From the NCBI RefSeq assembly GCF_042648145.1, contig NZ_JBHRWV010000007.1, positions 496,001-560,000 on the forward strand: a DNA stretch of 64,000 bases, read 5' to 3'. How positions within the stretch are numbered: the stretch's first letter is position 1; each line of letters begins with the position of its first letter. This DNA comes from Salinicoccus sesuvii. GTDB lineage: Bacteria; Bacillota; Bacilli; Staphylococcales; Salinicoccaceae. Positions 41,945 through 50,338 of this stretch are shown piece by piece. A program made the position numbers and the translations under genes. Below the pieces are notes generated by a model, which did not search any database, had not been told where the DNA came from, and saw nothing but the letters and a program-made list of their open reading frames with translations.

Positions 41945-43648
41945 CTATTTTTTTAGGTAGTCCGTGACCGCACCTTCAGAAGCGCATGTCACGTTATGCG
42001 CATATTTTCCAAGTACGCCTTTTTTATATAGTGGTGGCGCTTGCCACTCGCTACGGCGGTTTTCGAATTCCTCTTCAGAAACATCACAGGAGATCTCTTT
42101 GAGGGTGGAGTCTATTGTGACTGTGTCCCCTTCCCGCAGTAAGGCAATAGGTCCCCCACTTTGTGCTTCCGGTGCAATGTGACCGACGACAAGACCATGT
42201 GTCCCCCCTGAGAAGCGGCCGTCTGTAAGCAGAGCCACCTTCTCTCCTAGTCCTTTACCGACAAGGAGACTTGAAATGGAAAGCATTTCTGGCATGCCTG
42301 GGCCACCCTTTGGTCCAACGTAGCGAATAACAAGTACATCCCCTTCATTGATCTTGTTTTCAAGAACTGCATCTGAGGCGTCCTTCTCGTTATCAAACAC
42401 CCGAGCCGGCCCCACGTGGCGGGAGACCTTAACACCGGATACTTTAGCTACAGAACCGACAGGAGACAGATTGCCCTTCAAAACGATGAGCGGCCCATCG
42501 GCACGTTTTGGATTATCGAACGGCATGATGACATCCTGACCTTCTGTGAGATCTGCGACATCTTCAAGATTCTCGGCAATCGTCTTGCCTGTCACCGTGA
42601 TGCAGTCACCGTGGAGATATCCCTCTTTAAGCAACATCTTCATGACGCCTTGGACGCCACCCACTTTGTAGAGATCTTGCATGACATAACGACCACTTGG
42701 TTTGAGATCCGCCAGATGCGGCACTTTTTCCTGAAGACGATTGAAATCGTCGATTGTGAGATCCACTTCTGCAGCGTGTGCAATCGCGAGAATATGAAGT
42801 ATGGCATTGGTCGAGCCACCAAGTGCCATAACGACAGTGATAGCATTTTCAAATGCCTCTTTAGTCATGATGTCTTTCGGATAGATGCCTGCTTCGAGCA
42901 ACTTGTATACCGCTTCTCCAGCCGCTTTGACATCTTTGACCTTGGCTTCAGATTCGGCAGGGTTTGAAGCACTACCCGGCAGACTGAGACCAAGCGCTTC
43001 CATTGCGGAAGCCATTGTGTTTGCAGTGTACATACCGCCGCACGCCCCTGCCCCTGGACAGGCGTTGCACTCGATTCTGTTTAATTCTTTATCATCAATT
43101 TCGCCAGCGTTCAGTTTCCCCACGCCTTCAAACACACTAACCAAATCGATGTCTTTGCCCCGGTGCTGACCTGGAGCGATTGTGCCACCGTACACAAAAA
43201 CAGCTGGCACTTCGGCATTGGCGATCGCAATGGCGCACCCCGGAATATTTTTATCACATGCACCAATAGCAACCAGTGCATCTAGATTTTCAGCACCGAC
43301 AACCGTCTCGATGGAGTCAGCAATCAAATCGCGTGATGGCAGGGAATAGCGCATACCTTGAGTTCCCATGGAGATACCATCAGAAACCGTGATCGTATTG
43401 AATTGGAGTGGCACTCCCCCTGCCTCTTTGGCGCCAGCCTTTGCTTCAAGTGCTAGATCGTTCAAGTGGATGTTACATGGCGTGACTTCAGCCCATGTAC
43501 TTGCGATACCGATTTGGGGTTTTGTAAAGCTTTCGTCTGTAAAACCGACAGCCCGCAACATCGCTCTGTTCGGTGCCTTAATATCACTCTCCGTGTAGAC
43601 TTTACTCTTGATGCGCAAATCTTTCTTGTTTGTATCTTCTGTTGACAT
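41945..43648 (-). CDS. ilvD: dihydroxy-acid dehydratase
   Basis: An Fe-S enzyme making 2-oxo acids for Val/Leu and Ile, 567 residues. The cluster cysteines appear in GACDKNIPGC and NACPGAGACGGMYTANTM. TVSDGISMGTQGMRYSLPSRDLIADSIE is represented by conserved pieces, and the C-terminal LTDGRFSGGTHGLVVGHIAPEA is clear. It is co-transcribed with the BASS-family gene upstream (28-nt gap), has its own terminator, and is therefore outside the T-box unit. Confidence 0.96.
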   Translation of the reverse strand: MSTEDTNKKDLRIKSKVYTESDIKAPNRAMLRAVGFTDESFTKPQIGIASTWAEVTPCNIHLNDLALEAKAGAKEAGGVPLQFNTITVSDGISMGTQGMRYSLPSRDLIADSIETVVGAENLDALVAIGACDKNIPGCAIAIANAEVPAVFVYGGTIAPGQHRGKDIDLVSVFEGVGKLNAGEIDDKELNRIECNACPGAGACGGMYTANTMASAMEALGLSLPGSASNPAESEAKVKDVKAAGEAVYKLLEAGIYPKDIMTKEAFENAITVVMALGGSTNAILHILAIAHAAEVDLTIDDFNRLQEKVPHLADLKPSGRYVMQDLYKVGGVQGVMKMLLKEGYLHGDCITVTGKTIAENLEDVADLTEGQDVIMPFDNPKRADGPLIVLKGNLSPVGSVAKVSGVKVSRHVGPARVFDNEKDASDAVLENKINEGDVLVIRYVGPKGGPGMPEMLSISSLLVGKGLGEKVALLTDGRFSGGTHGLVVGHIAPEAQSGGPIALLREGDTVTIDSTLKEISCDVSEEEFENRRSEWQAPPLYKKGVLGKYAHNVTCASEGAVTDYLKK

Positions 43649-43676
43649 TCATAATCATCCTTTCAAATTTAAATAC

Positions 43677-44648
43677 CTAAGTATGCACTTTACTGCCGTA
43701 GTGTCTGTCTATCTTTTCTTTTTCTTCGCGGCGCTTACTCATCCAAGTTGCTACAACCGAGCCTGATATGTTGTGCCATACACTAAATAGCGCAGCAGGT
43801 ACCGCAGAGAGCGGTGAGAAATGCGCAGCAGCCAATGCTGCAGCGAGGCCTGAATTCTGCATGCCCACTTCAATTGATGCAGCTTTTTGATCAGCAAGAT
43901 CGAAACGTAGGATTTTGGCTAGCAAAAAGCCAATCGTATAACCAAGAACATTATGCAGCATCACGACAGCAAAAATCAGCAGTCCAGACTGCACGATCGC
44001 TTCGGTATTGTTAGATACAACAGCAGCAACCACCCCGACGATACCGACTACAGAGATGATTGGCAGTATGGTAATCCCTTTTTCAACACGGTCGCCAAGG
44101 AGTGTCCTCACAATAAGTCCTAAAGCAATGGGTACAAGTACAATCTGAATGATGGAAACAAACAGATCCATAAAAGAGACAGGCAACCAAGTACTTGCCA
44201 AGAGCAGTGTGAGAGCAGGCGTCAGAACCGGTGCGAGCACCGTGGATACGGCAGTCGCTGTCACCGATAACGCTGTGTTGCCTTTTGCCAAAAACGTCAT
44301 GACGTTTGATGAAGTCCCACCTGGTGTACATCCGACAAGAATAACACCGACTGCAAGTTCAGGTGGCAACTGAAAAAGTACAACCAGTCCAAGTGCCAGA
44401 AGCGGCATGATTGTGTACTGTGCGAGTACGATAATCAAAACAAGTTTCGGTGCCTTTACAACCCTTTTGAAGTCTGCAGGTTTGAGTGTTAGTCCCATTC
44501 CGAACATGATGATACCGAGTAGCAGGCTTATGTAGGGCGCTATCCACGTAAAACCACTTGGAGCGAGGAATGATAAGATCGCAAAAATAATCACCCATAT
44601 GCCGAAAGTACTACCTAAGAACTTACTGAGTCTTGCCAAAGCATTCAT
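43677..44648 (-). CDS. bile acid:sodium symporter (BASS) family transporter
   Basis: A 323-residue membrane protein with nine to ten helices. BASS signatures include GIIMFGMGLTLKPADFKRV, VGCTPGGTSSNVMTFLAKGNTALS and the C-terminal EVGMQNSGLAAALAAAHF. The family carries organic anions with Na+; the Salmonella member PanS carries ketopantoate. Being the first gene of a two-gene unit with ilvD suggests a 2-oxo-acid or pantothenate-precursor substrate, which is inference. Upstream are a CodY-like site and an 18-bp palindrome. Confidence 0.88.
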   Translation of the reverse strand: MNALARLSKFLGSTFGIWVIIFAILSFLAPSGFTWIAPYISLLLGIIMFGMGLTLKPADFKRVVKAPKLVLIIVLAQYTIMPLLALGLVVLFQLPPELAVGVILVGCTPGGTSSNVMTFLAKGNTALSVTATAVSTVLAPVLTPALTLLLASTWLPVSFMDLFVSIIQIVLVPIALGLIVRTLLGDRVEKGITILPIISVVGIVGVVAAVVSNNTEAIVQSGLLIFAVVMLHNVLGYTIGFLLAKILRFDLADQKAASIEVGMQNSGLAAALAAAHFSPLSAVPAALFSVWHNISGSVVATWMSKRREEKEKIDRHYGSKVHT

Positions 44649-44709
44649 TAATTCCGCTCCTTTCTATCAATGCTTAAAACTATAGAGAGAATCTTAACAG
44701 ATAAAACAC

Positions 44710-44727
44710 AAAACGCCTAGGCATTTT
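44710..44727. promoter_or_regulatory. 18-bp near-perfect palindrome upstream of the BASS-ilvD unit
   Basis: AAAACGCCTAGGCATTTT has one mismatched pair around the core GCCTAGGC, about 62 nt before the BASS start. Its shape fits an operator for a dimeric repressor. Confidence 0.4.
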
Positions 44728-44731
44728 ATCA

Positions 44732-44746
44732 AATTTTTAGAATAAT
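44732..44746. promoter_or_regulatory. CodY-like box upstream of the BASS-ilvD unit
   Basis: AATTTTTAGAATAAT matches the CodY consensus AATTTTCWGAAAATT at 12 of 15 positions. CodY represses ilv-leu genes in staphylococci when branched-chain amino acids and GTP are high. Confidence 0.5.
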
Positions 44747-44825
44747 TAAAAATGTAAAAAGTGCTAATTTCAAAAAGATTTAAAGGAATCATTAGCATGA
44801 TAACGGTTACAATATTCTGATGACA

Positions 44826-44857
44826 TAAAAAAAGTCCAGCTGTTTAAGCTGGACTTT
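44826..44857 (-). terminator. terminator of DUF4064-type gene
   Basis: Perfect 11-bp stem AAAGTCCAGCT/AGCTGGACTTT, 5-nt loop and a U run on the minus strand. Confidence 0.9.
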
Positions 44858-44870
44858 TAAAATCATTCGA

Positions 44871-45914
44871 TTAAAGCGTATCGTTATTGCGACGGCTAAC
44901 GTTATCTCTACGTTCTTTAGTCGCTTCATAATCATAGTTTGCGCCACGCTGCTTTTCAGCAGTGTCGTTTAGTGTTGTATCATCTTCTATTTCCTTGCCG
45001 CCTGCAGTGCCACCCCGACGCGTGTATTCTTGTTCACTCACAGGCCCGGTCGCTTCCGAAGAATCGATATTGTGGTCTACGAAACGGTCATTGTCGCTGG
45101 TACGCGTCTCGTCATTGTAGTTGACAGCGCTTGAGCGTGAATTCACATCGTGATCATCGAGACTGCGGAAGGTTCTTGTCTCTTCTAAATCATTCGATCT
45201 TTCTCCACGCCTTCTTTCATCCATTTCATCTGCACGACGCTGATTTGTACGATCCTGCTCATACCGTCTAACGGAATCATCTTGTTGATGTCTCTGGTTA
45301 TTATCTAGATCTTGCTCCATGTCCCGACGGCGATTATAAGCGGCATCGTCTGTTGCACCTCTTCTATCATCGTAGCGATCTTTGTGATCTTGGGCACCAG
45401 CGTTTCTTCTATCCAGTGGTTCCATGTCATCATTTTTGACGACACGGTCCTTTCTGACAAACAATAGAATTGCCGCAATGACAAAGAACAACGCAATTAT
45501 GCCAGGAACTACAAATGCCAGAATTAGTGGCGCTGAAAATATGCCTGCAAGTAAGAGCAAGAAGCCCGCAAGAATTCTACGACGCATTGTCAGTAGTCCG
45601 AAAAGACCAAGTATAACAGGAATCATCAAGTATAATGCAATTATCCAAGCATTATTCAACCAGCCGACCACAAGGTCTGCAATTTCCGTCGGCGCTGCGC
45701 CAAGATCCTGCCCCTGCTGTGCCATCTGCTGGAATTGTGTAATCATCTCCTGGCGTATATCTTCTACAGTTCCTGCATCATTCATAGTGACCAGTGAGAA
45801 GAATAAAACCACTCCTGTAATTGCAAGCAGAGCGATCCAGGCGAGCCACCCGAAAATCTTCTCAGCGATTCGGCTGACAGGTTCTACCGTTTGTGTGTAT
45901 TGTTTTCTAGCCAT
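44871..45914 (-). CDS. DUF4064-type membrane protein with long charged tail
   Basis: A 347-residue protein. The first 155 residues hold about four hydrophobic helices (LAWIALLAITGVVLFF; WIIALYLMIPVILGLFGLL; then two adjacent helices) with the pattern of DUF4064 proteins of Gram-positive bacteria. Residues from about 155 to the end are almost all Arg, Asp, Glu, Asn and Gln, probably disordered and cytoplasmic. The function is unknown. GGGAGG precedes the ATG, and a TTGATT-N18-TATTAT promoter (45978-45949) lies upstream. It is monocistronic between potD and the branched-chain amino acid block. Confidence 0.7.
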   Translation of the reverse strand: MARKQYTQTVEPVSRIAEKIFGWLAWIALLAITGVVLFFSLVTMNDAGTVEDIRQEMITQFQQMAQQGQDLGAAPTEIADLVVGWLNNAWIIALYLMIPVILGLFGLLTMRRRILAGFLLLLAGIFSAPLILAFVVPGIIALFFVIAAILLFVRKDRVVKNDDMEPLDRRNAGAQDHKDRYDDRRGATDDAAYNRRRDMEQDLDNNQRHQQDDSVRRYEQDRTNQRRADEMDERRRGERSNDLEETRTFRSLDDHDVNSRSSAVNYNDETRTSDNDRFVDHNIDSSEATGPVSEQEYTRRGGTAGGKEIEDDTTLNDTAEKQRGANYDYEATKERRDNVSRRNNDTL

Positions 45915-45948
45915 GTTAACCTCCCGTAATAATATGTCTTCATTTTGA

Positions 45949-45978
45949 ATAATACCCTACGGGCAATAAATTAATCAA
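45949..45978 (-). promoter_or_regulatory. candidate promoter of DUF4064-type gene
   Basis: Minus strand TTGATT (45978-45973), 18-bp spacer, TATTAT (45954-45949), 34 nt before the ATG. Confidence 0.5.
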
Positions 45979-46015
45979 CCTGAAACAATAACAGAGGATG
46001 ATTTTAGATTTACTG

Positions 46016-47086
46016 TTATTCCAGTGACATTTTAAACTTCAGAAACAGTTCGTTGTAAAGGGAAATCATTTCCGGACCTAGATCTCTGTAGACTTCGAGG
46101 GTTTCTTGCTGTTCTTGGTCGGGGTAGAACCTCTCGTCCTCTTGTATCTCTTTATCAAGCAGTTGATAAGCGGCTTCATTCGGTGTTGCATATCCGACCC
46201 ACTCGGTATTCTGAGCGCCATTTTCTGAATCCAACAGGAAATTCATGAATTGGTGTGCACCTTCCACATTCTGTGCTGTCTTAGGAATAACCATCGTATC
46301 GAACCACAAATTCGAGCCGCCATCTGGCACAACGAAATCGAGCGCTTCATTCTCCCACATAATGTCCTGCGCCATGCCACTCCAAACGACTGCAGCCCGT
46401 GCTTCGTTTACTTCCATCATTGCAGCAATCTCATCACCAACAATGCCTCGGACGTTCGGGCCAAGGGCCTCAAGCTTTTCTTCTGCTTCACTCAGTACTT
46501 CTTTGTTCGTTTCGTTCAAGGAGTACCCCATTGAATTCAGGCCAAATCCCATAACCTCGCGAGCACCATCGACCATCAGTATATCGTTCCTAAGTTGTTC
46601 GTCCCATAACGTATCCCAGTCGGAGAAATCCAACCCCTCTGTTGTATCGGGATGATAAAGCACACCGACTGTCCCCCAAAAATAAGGAAGAGAGTATGTG
46701 TTGCCTGGATCAAACGGCTGATCAAGGAAATTTTCGCCGATATTGTCTATATTGGGAACTTTTTCATGGTCAATGGGCAGTAGCAGATCATCATCCACCA
46801 TTTTCTCAACCATATATTCACTCGGAAAGACGACATCGTAATTGGTCCCGCCCTGATTGACTTTGACACGCATTGCTTCGTTCGAATCAAAGGTCTCATA
46901 GACGACACGAATACCCGTCTCATCCTCAAACTGCTGTAGCAGTTCAGGATCGATATACTCTCCCCAGTTGTAAACATGAAGTACGTTACCTTCTTCATTT
47001 GGTACAGGGTTTACAAATCTAGCGCCGAACAGTATCAGTACGCCAATGCCAACAGCAGCAATAATCATTGAAGTAACACTTTTCAT
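46016..47086 (-). CDS. potD: spermidine/putrescine ABC transporter substrate-binding protein
   Basis: Extracytoplasmic polyamine-binding subunit with 356 residues. The mature part begins VLHVYNWGEYIDPELLQQFEDETG, the PotD hallmark, with GGTNYDVVFPSEYMVEKM and LPYFWGTVGVLYHP. The N-terminal hydrophobic segment (about 5-25) has no lipobox cysteine, so it is probably held as an uncleaved anchor. The start overlaps potC by 4 nt. It is the last gene of potABCD. Confidence 0.93.
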   Translation of the reverse strand: MKSVTSMIIAAVGIGVLILFGARFVNPVPNEEGNVLHVYNWGEYIDPELLQQFEDETGIRVVYETFDSNEAMRVKVNQGGTNYDVVFPSEYMVEKMVDDDLLLPIDHEKVPNIDNIGENFLDQPFDPGNTYSLPYFWGTVGVLYHPDTTEGLDFSDWDTLWDEQLRNDILMVDGAREVMGFGLNSMGYSLNETNKEVLSEAEEKLEALGPNVRGIVGDEIAAMMEVNEARAAVVWSGMAQDIMWENEALDFVVPDGGSNLWFDTMVIPKTAQNVEGAHQFMNFLLDSENGAQNTEWVGYATPNEAAYQLLDKEIQEDERFYPDQEQQETLEVYRDLGPEMISLYNELFLKFKMSLE

Positions 47087-47871
47087 GTGATCCCTCCTCT
47101 TTTGACCGATGCGCGCGAAGTGATGAAGTAGTAGCCGAGTGCGATCATCAGAACGACTAGGAAGACCAGTGCGGAAATGGCATTGATTTCAAGCGAGATG
47201 CCCCGTCGCGCCATAGCGTATATCTCCACCGAAAGTACTGAGAAACCACCACCGGTGACGAAAAATGTCACAGCAAAGTCATCAAGCGAATACGTCAAAG
47301 CCATAAAGAATCCGGCAAGTATCCCTGGTTTGATGTGGGGAATGATGACACGCCATAGTACATCAAACGAACTTGCACCGAGATCACGGGCAGCATCCAG
47401 ATAAGAGGTATTCATCTCGTATAGTTTTGGAAGGATCATCAAAACGACAATCGGAACAGAAAATGCGATGTGCGCCAGAATGACTGAAAACGCACCTAAG
47501 CTGATACCCATTACAGTAAAAAGTATGAGTAGCGATGCACCGATGATGACATCTGGCGAGACGATCATGACATTGTTTAAATTAAGCAAAGACTGCCTCA
47601 GTCGCTTCATACGAATATTGTAGAGTCCGATAGCTCCACCGATACCGATAAGCGTAGCCAATCCGGACGAAATCAACGCAACCGCAACTGTATTGAGTAA
47701 AATTACAATCAACCTGCGGTCTGTGAACACACTTTGGTAATGTTCAAGTGTGAAACCGTCAAAACTCGTCATTGTTCCGCCACTATTAAAAGAATAAAAA
47801 ATCAAATAAGCAATCGGAAGATATAAACACATGAACACGACCAACATATAAGACCGACCAAGTGTCTTCAT
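47083..47871 (-). CDS. potC: spermidine/putrescine ABC transporter permease PotC
   Basis: An inner-membrane permease of 262 residues with six helices. The EAA loop that contacts PotA is visible as YLDAARDLGASSFDVLWRVIIPHIKPGI. YSFNSGGTMTSFDGFTLEHY near the N-terminus is typical of PotC. It overlaps potB and potD by 4 nt each. Confidence 0.93.
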   Translation of the reverse strand: MKTLGRSYMLVVFMCLYLPIAYLIFYSFNSGGTMTSFDGFTLEHYQSVFTDRRLIVILLNTVAVALISSGLATLIGIGGAIGLYNIRMKRLRQSLLNLNNVMIVSPDVIIGASLLILFTVMGISLGAFSVILAHIAFSVPIVVLMILPKLYEMNTSYLDAARDLGASSFDVLWRVIIPHIKPGILAGFFMALTYSLDDFAVTFFVTGGGFSVLSVEIYAMARRGISLEINAISALVFLVVLMIALGYYFITSRASVKRGGIT

Positions 47872-48677
47872 AGACGCCCCACCCTTCCAGCTTCTTTATT
47901 CTTGCCTGACGTTACAGTCATGACAAGCATCATAGCAAGGATTAGGAACACACCAATCGTCGAACCCATACCCCAATTCTCGGTCGTCAGGAACTGTTGC
48001 TCAATCGCCGTCCCGAGTGTAATCACCTTATTGCCTGTAATCAGACGGGTAATCATAAACAAACTGAGACTTGGGATGAAGACGACCTGTATACCGGTCT
48101 TAATGCCTGGCATTGAGAGTGGAAGCAATACACGCCTCAATATATCCCACTTGGATGCGCCGAGATCACGTGCAGCCGAAAGCAGATTGTTTTCTATACC
48201 ATCGACTGCATTGAAAATCGGCAGTAGCATAAATGGTATAAAAATATACACACTTACTATGACAAAAGCGATGTCACTGAACAATAGTTGCTGCTCAGCA
48301 AGACCAAATGCAGTGGCCACTGCGTTGACAAGCCCTTCTTTGCCGAACATCCCAATGAAGGCATAAGTTTTCAGCAGAAGGTTAATCCACGTTGGCAGGA
48401 TAATTAGCAATAGCCAGAACATTTTCCGTTCCGTCTGGCGAATCACCAAAGCCAGTGGATAGCTAATCAAAAGTGAGAAGAACGTAATCAGAAAAGCATA
48501 CCAAAAGGACGACATTGTCATATTGAAGTATTCGCTACTAAAGAAGGCACCATAATTTTCGAGTGTCGGGTTACCGGATATATCAAAGAACGAATAGCCG
48601 ACCATAAGCCCCAAAGGAGCAACAACAAACAGTACGATCCAGATGAGGTAGGGTATGAAAAGAAGCCTCCTCATCAT
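47868..48677 (-). CDS. potB: spermidine/putrescine ABC transporter permease PotB
   Basis: Second permease, 269 residues, six helices. The EAA loop reads NLLSAARDLGASKWDILRRVLLPLSMPGI. It pairs with PotC and is preceded by potA with a 4-nt overlap (ATGA type), so the whole operon is translationally coupled. Confidence 0.93.
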   Translation of the reverse strand: MMRRLLFIPYLIWIVLFVVAPLGLMVGYSFFDISGNPTLENYGAFFSSEYFNMTMSSFWYAFLITFFSLLISYPLALVIRQTERKMFWLLLIILPTWINLLLKTYAFIGMFGKEGLVNAVATAFGLAEQQLLFSDIAFVIVSVYIFIPFMLLPIFNAVDGIENNLLSAARDLGASKWDILRRVLLPLSMPGIKTGIQVVFIPSLSLFMITRLITGNKVITLGTAIEQQFLTTENWGMGSTIGVFLILAMMLVMTVTSGKNKEAGRVGRL

Positions 48678-49762
48678 ACCTCATCCTCCTGATAGGACTC
48701 CAAGCGTTCATTGAAGGCATCCTCATCTTCACCTGGTACCATAACGTGAATATTGACCCGCTCGAAGTCCAAAGCAGCTTTATGACCAAGCTCTGCGTTT
48801 TTAGTAGAGTGGACAATCCATTCATATCCATCCTGGTCGATGCAGCCGATTTCGTAGTGTACCCCTCTGAACAACGAAGAATCGATAGTGACGTTCATTT
48901 TGCCTTTATCATGTTCAGTTATCAGCAGATCTTCAGGACGTATCATGACATCGACGGGTGTATTCGGTCTAAGACCGCCATCCACACAGGCGTAGTTCCG
49001 TCCATAGATACTAACAAGATTATCTTCAACCATGACGCCGCGAACAATATTTGAATCTCCGATAAATTCAGCTACATAGCGATTAAGTGGTTCATCGTAA
49101 ATATCTTTCGGCGGACCGGCTTGGACTACTACACCATTATTCATGACAAGAATTTCGTCCGACAGTGCCAGCGCTTCTTCCTGATCATGTGTAACAAAAA
49201 TAAAAGTGATACCAAGGCGCTTTTGAATCTCTTTTAACTCATACTGCATATCCACTCGTAAGTTCTGATCGAGTGCACTGAGTGGTTCATCCAGCAACAG
49301 AACGTCGGGTTCATTGACGATAGCCCGCGCAATTGCTACTCTCTGGCGCTGACCACCTGACAATGCCTCAATCGGTCGATGCTTATAATCCGAAAGGTTT
49401 ACAAAACGCAATGCTTCGTCGACTTTAGTGTCGATTTCCGTTTTGGATATTCTGCGCACCTTTAACCCAAAAGCAATATTTTCAAATACGTTCAGATGTG
49501 GAAACAATGCGTAATCTTGGAACACTGTATTGACTTTACGCCGATTCGCGTCAATACCATTCATTGTCTTGTCGTTAAACAAGACCGTGCCACTTGTCGG
49601 ATGTATGAACCCTCCCAATATTTTGAGGATGGTGGTCTTTCCACATCCTGACGGACCCAGAATGGTATAGAAACGTCCCGCATCAAATGTATGGTTTATA
49701 TTTTTAAGTATTACGGTATCACCGTATTTGTAGTTCACATTCTGTAGATTGATATTAGTCAT
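48674..49762 (-). CDS. potA: spermidine/putrescine ABC transporter ATP-binding protein
   Basis: The ATPase of the polyamine importer, 362 residues. Walker A GPSGCGKTT is at 36-44; the signature LSGGQRQRVAIARA, Walker B LLLDEPLSALD and switch His (FVTHDQEEAL) are present. A C-terminal TOBE-like domain follows. AAGGAG lies six bases before the ATG at 49762; the ATG two codons upstream abuts it and is not used. The short gene upstream that encodes a regulator in S. aureus is absent here. Confidence 0.95.
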   Translation of the reverse strand: MTNINLQNVNYKYGDTVILKNINHTFDAGRFYTILGPSGCGKTTILKILGGFIHPTSGTVLFNDKTMNGIDANRRKVNTVFQDYALFPHLNVFENIAFGLKVRRISKTEIDTKVDEALRFVNLSDYKHRPIEALSGGQRQRVAIARAIVNEPDVLLLDEPLSALDQNLRVDMQYELKEIQKRLGITFIFVTHDQEEALALSDEILVMNNGVVVQAGPPKDIYDEPLNRYVAEFIGDSNIVRGVMVEDNLVSIYGRNYACVDGGLRPNTPVDVMIRPEDLLITEHDKGKMNVTIDSSLFRGVHYEIGCIDQDGYEWIVHSTKNAELGHKAALDFERVNIHVMVPGEDEDAFNERLESYQEDEV

Positions 49763-49809
49763 TGCCATCTCCTTTTTAAGACATTCTGGGTGTAAAAACA
49801 GCCTTATTC

Positions 49810-49838
49810 ATTATATTCCTCGTGACTATCAAAGACAA
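49810..49838 (-). promoter_or_regulatory. promoter of potABCD
   Basis: Minus strand TTGTCT (49838-49833), 17-bp spacer, TATAAT (49815-49810), 47 nt before potA. Confidence 0.68.
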
Positions 49839-49947
49839 TAAAAATATTCTCAGTCTACGTGATCAGGAGACATCATCACGGATACGAAGGTCCAAACTGT
49901 ATATCCTGGAGCTAGATGAATTTTTATCTAAAATCAATAGACTTCAT

Positions 49948-49982
49948 AGAACCGCCTGCTCCAGTCTGGAACAGGCGGTTCT
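49948..49982 (-). terminator. long hairpin downstream of yktA
   Basis: AGAACCGCCTG (49948-49958) pairs fully with CAGGCGGTTCT (49972-49982). The inside pairs further (TCCAG/CTGGA) with one C-A mismatch. No U run follows on either strand, so it may stabilise 3' ends or terminate weakly. Confidence 0.55.
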
Positions 49983-49999
49983 GATGTGGGTCTACAGAT

Positions 50000-50272
50000 C
50001 TACACTGTAATAATATCATCATTTTTGGCATCCTTCAGCTGCTTGACTGCAGAGTAAGACTCAATGCCACTATTTTCTTTAAACTCCTTGAATATCGTCT
50101 TTTCCTGAGCTTTGCCTGGAACAATCCTTTTAAACTTTTGATATTTCTCATCGAGTTCAGATGCTGTGATACCTTCATCATATGCCATTTCAACAGCTTC
50201 AAAGAAGCTAATGACATCAATGATTTCCTCTGTCGACCAGTCTATATCAATCGGATAGCTGTATTCTTCCAT
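50000..50272 (-). CDS. yktA: UPF0223 family protein YktA
   Basis: A 90-residue acidic protein of the UPF0223 family, function unknown. YPIDIDWSTEEIIDVISFFEAVEMAYDEG and KFKRIVPGKAQEKTIFKEFKE are typical. It lies downstream of pdhD, separated by a palindromic hairpin, as in Staphylococcus. Confidence 0.88.
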   Translation of the reverse strand: MEEYSYPIDIDWSTEEIIDVISFFEAVEMAYDEGITASELDEKYQKFKRIVPGKAQEKTIFKEFKENSGIESYSAVKQLKDAKNDDIITV

Positions 50273-50304
50273 TTAAAGTCCCCCTTCTCAAATGAAATAA
50301 ATAA

Positions 50305-50326
50305 TGGCGCCCTAGCTAGGGCGCCA
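50305..50326 (-). terminator. perfect 22-bp palindrome between pdhD and yktA
   Basis: TGGCGCCCTAG/CTAGGGCGCCA has no unpaired centre in DNA and would fold to an 8-9 bp hairpin in RNA, followed by a U-rich TTATTTATTT on the minus strand. Likely a weak terminator of the pdh operon. Confidence 0.6.
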
Positions 50327-50338
50327 TAAAGATTGCAA

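Noticed and set aside
49822..50010. 62-codon plus-strand frame between potA and yktA
   Set aside because: No ribosome site, runs through the potA promoter area and the long hairpin; composition looks non-coding.
49948..50326. Hairpin at 49948 and palindrome at 50305 as a mobile repeat family
   Set aside because: The two sequences are unrelated and each occurs once in the window; a role at the transcript end is simpler.
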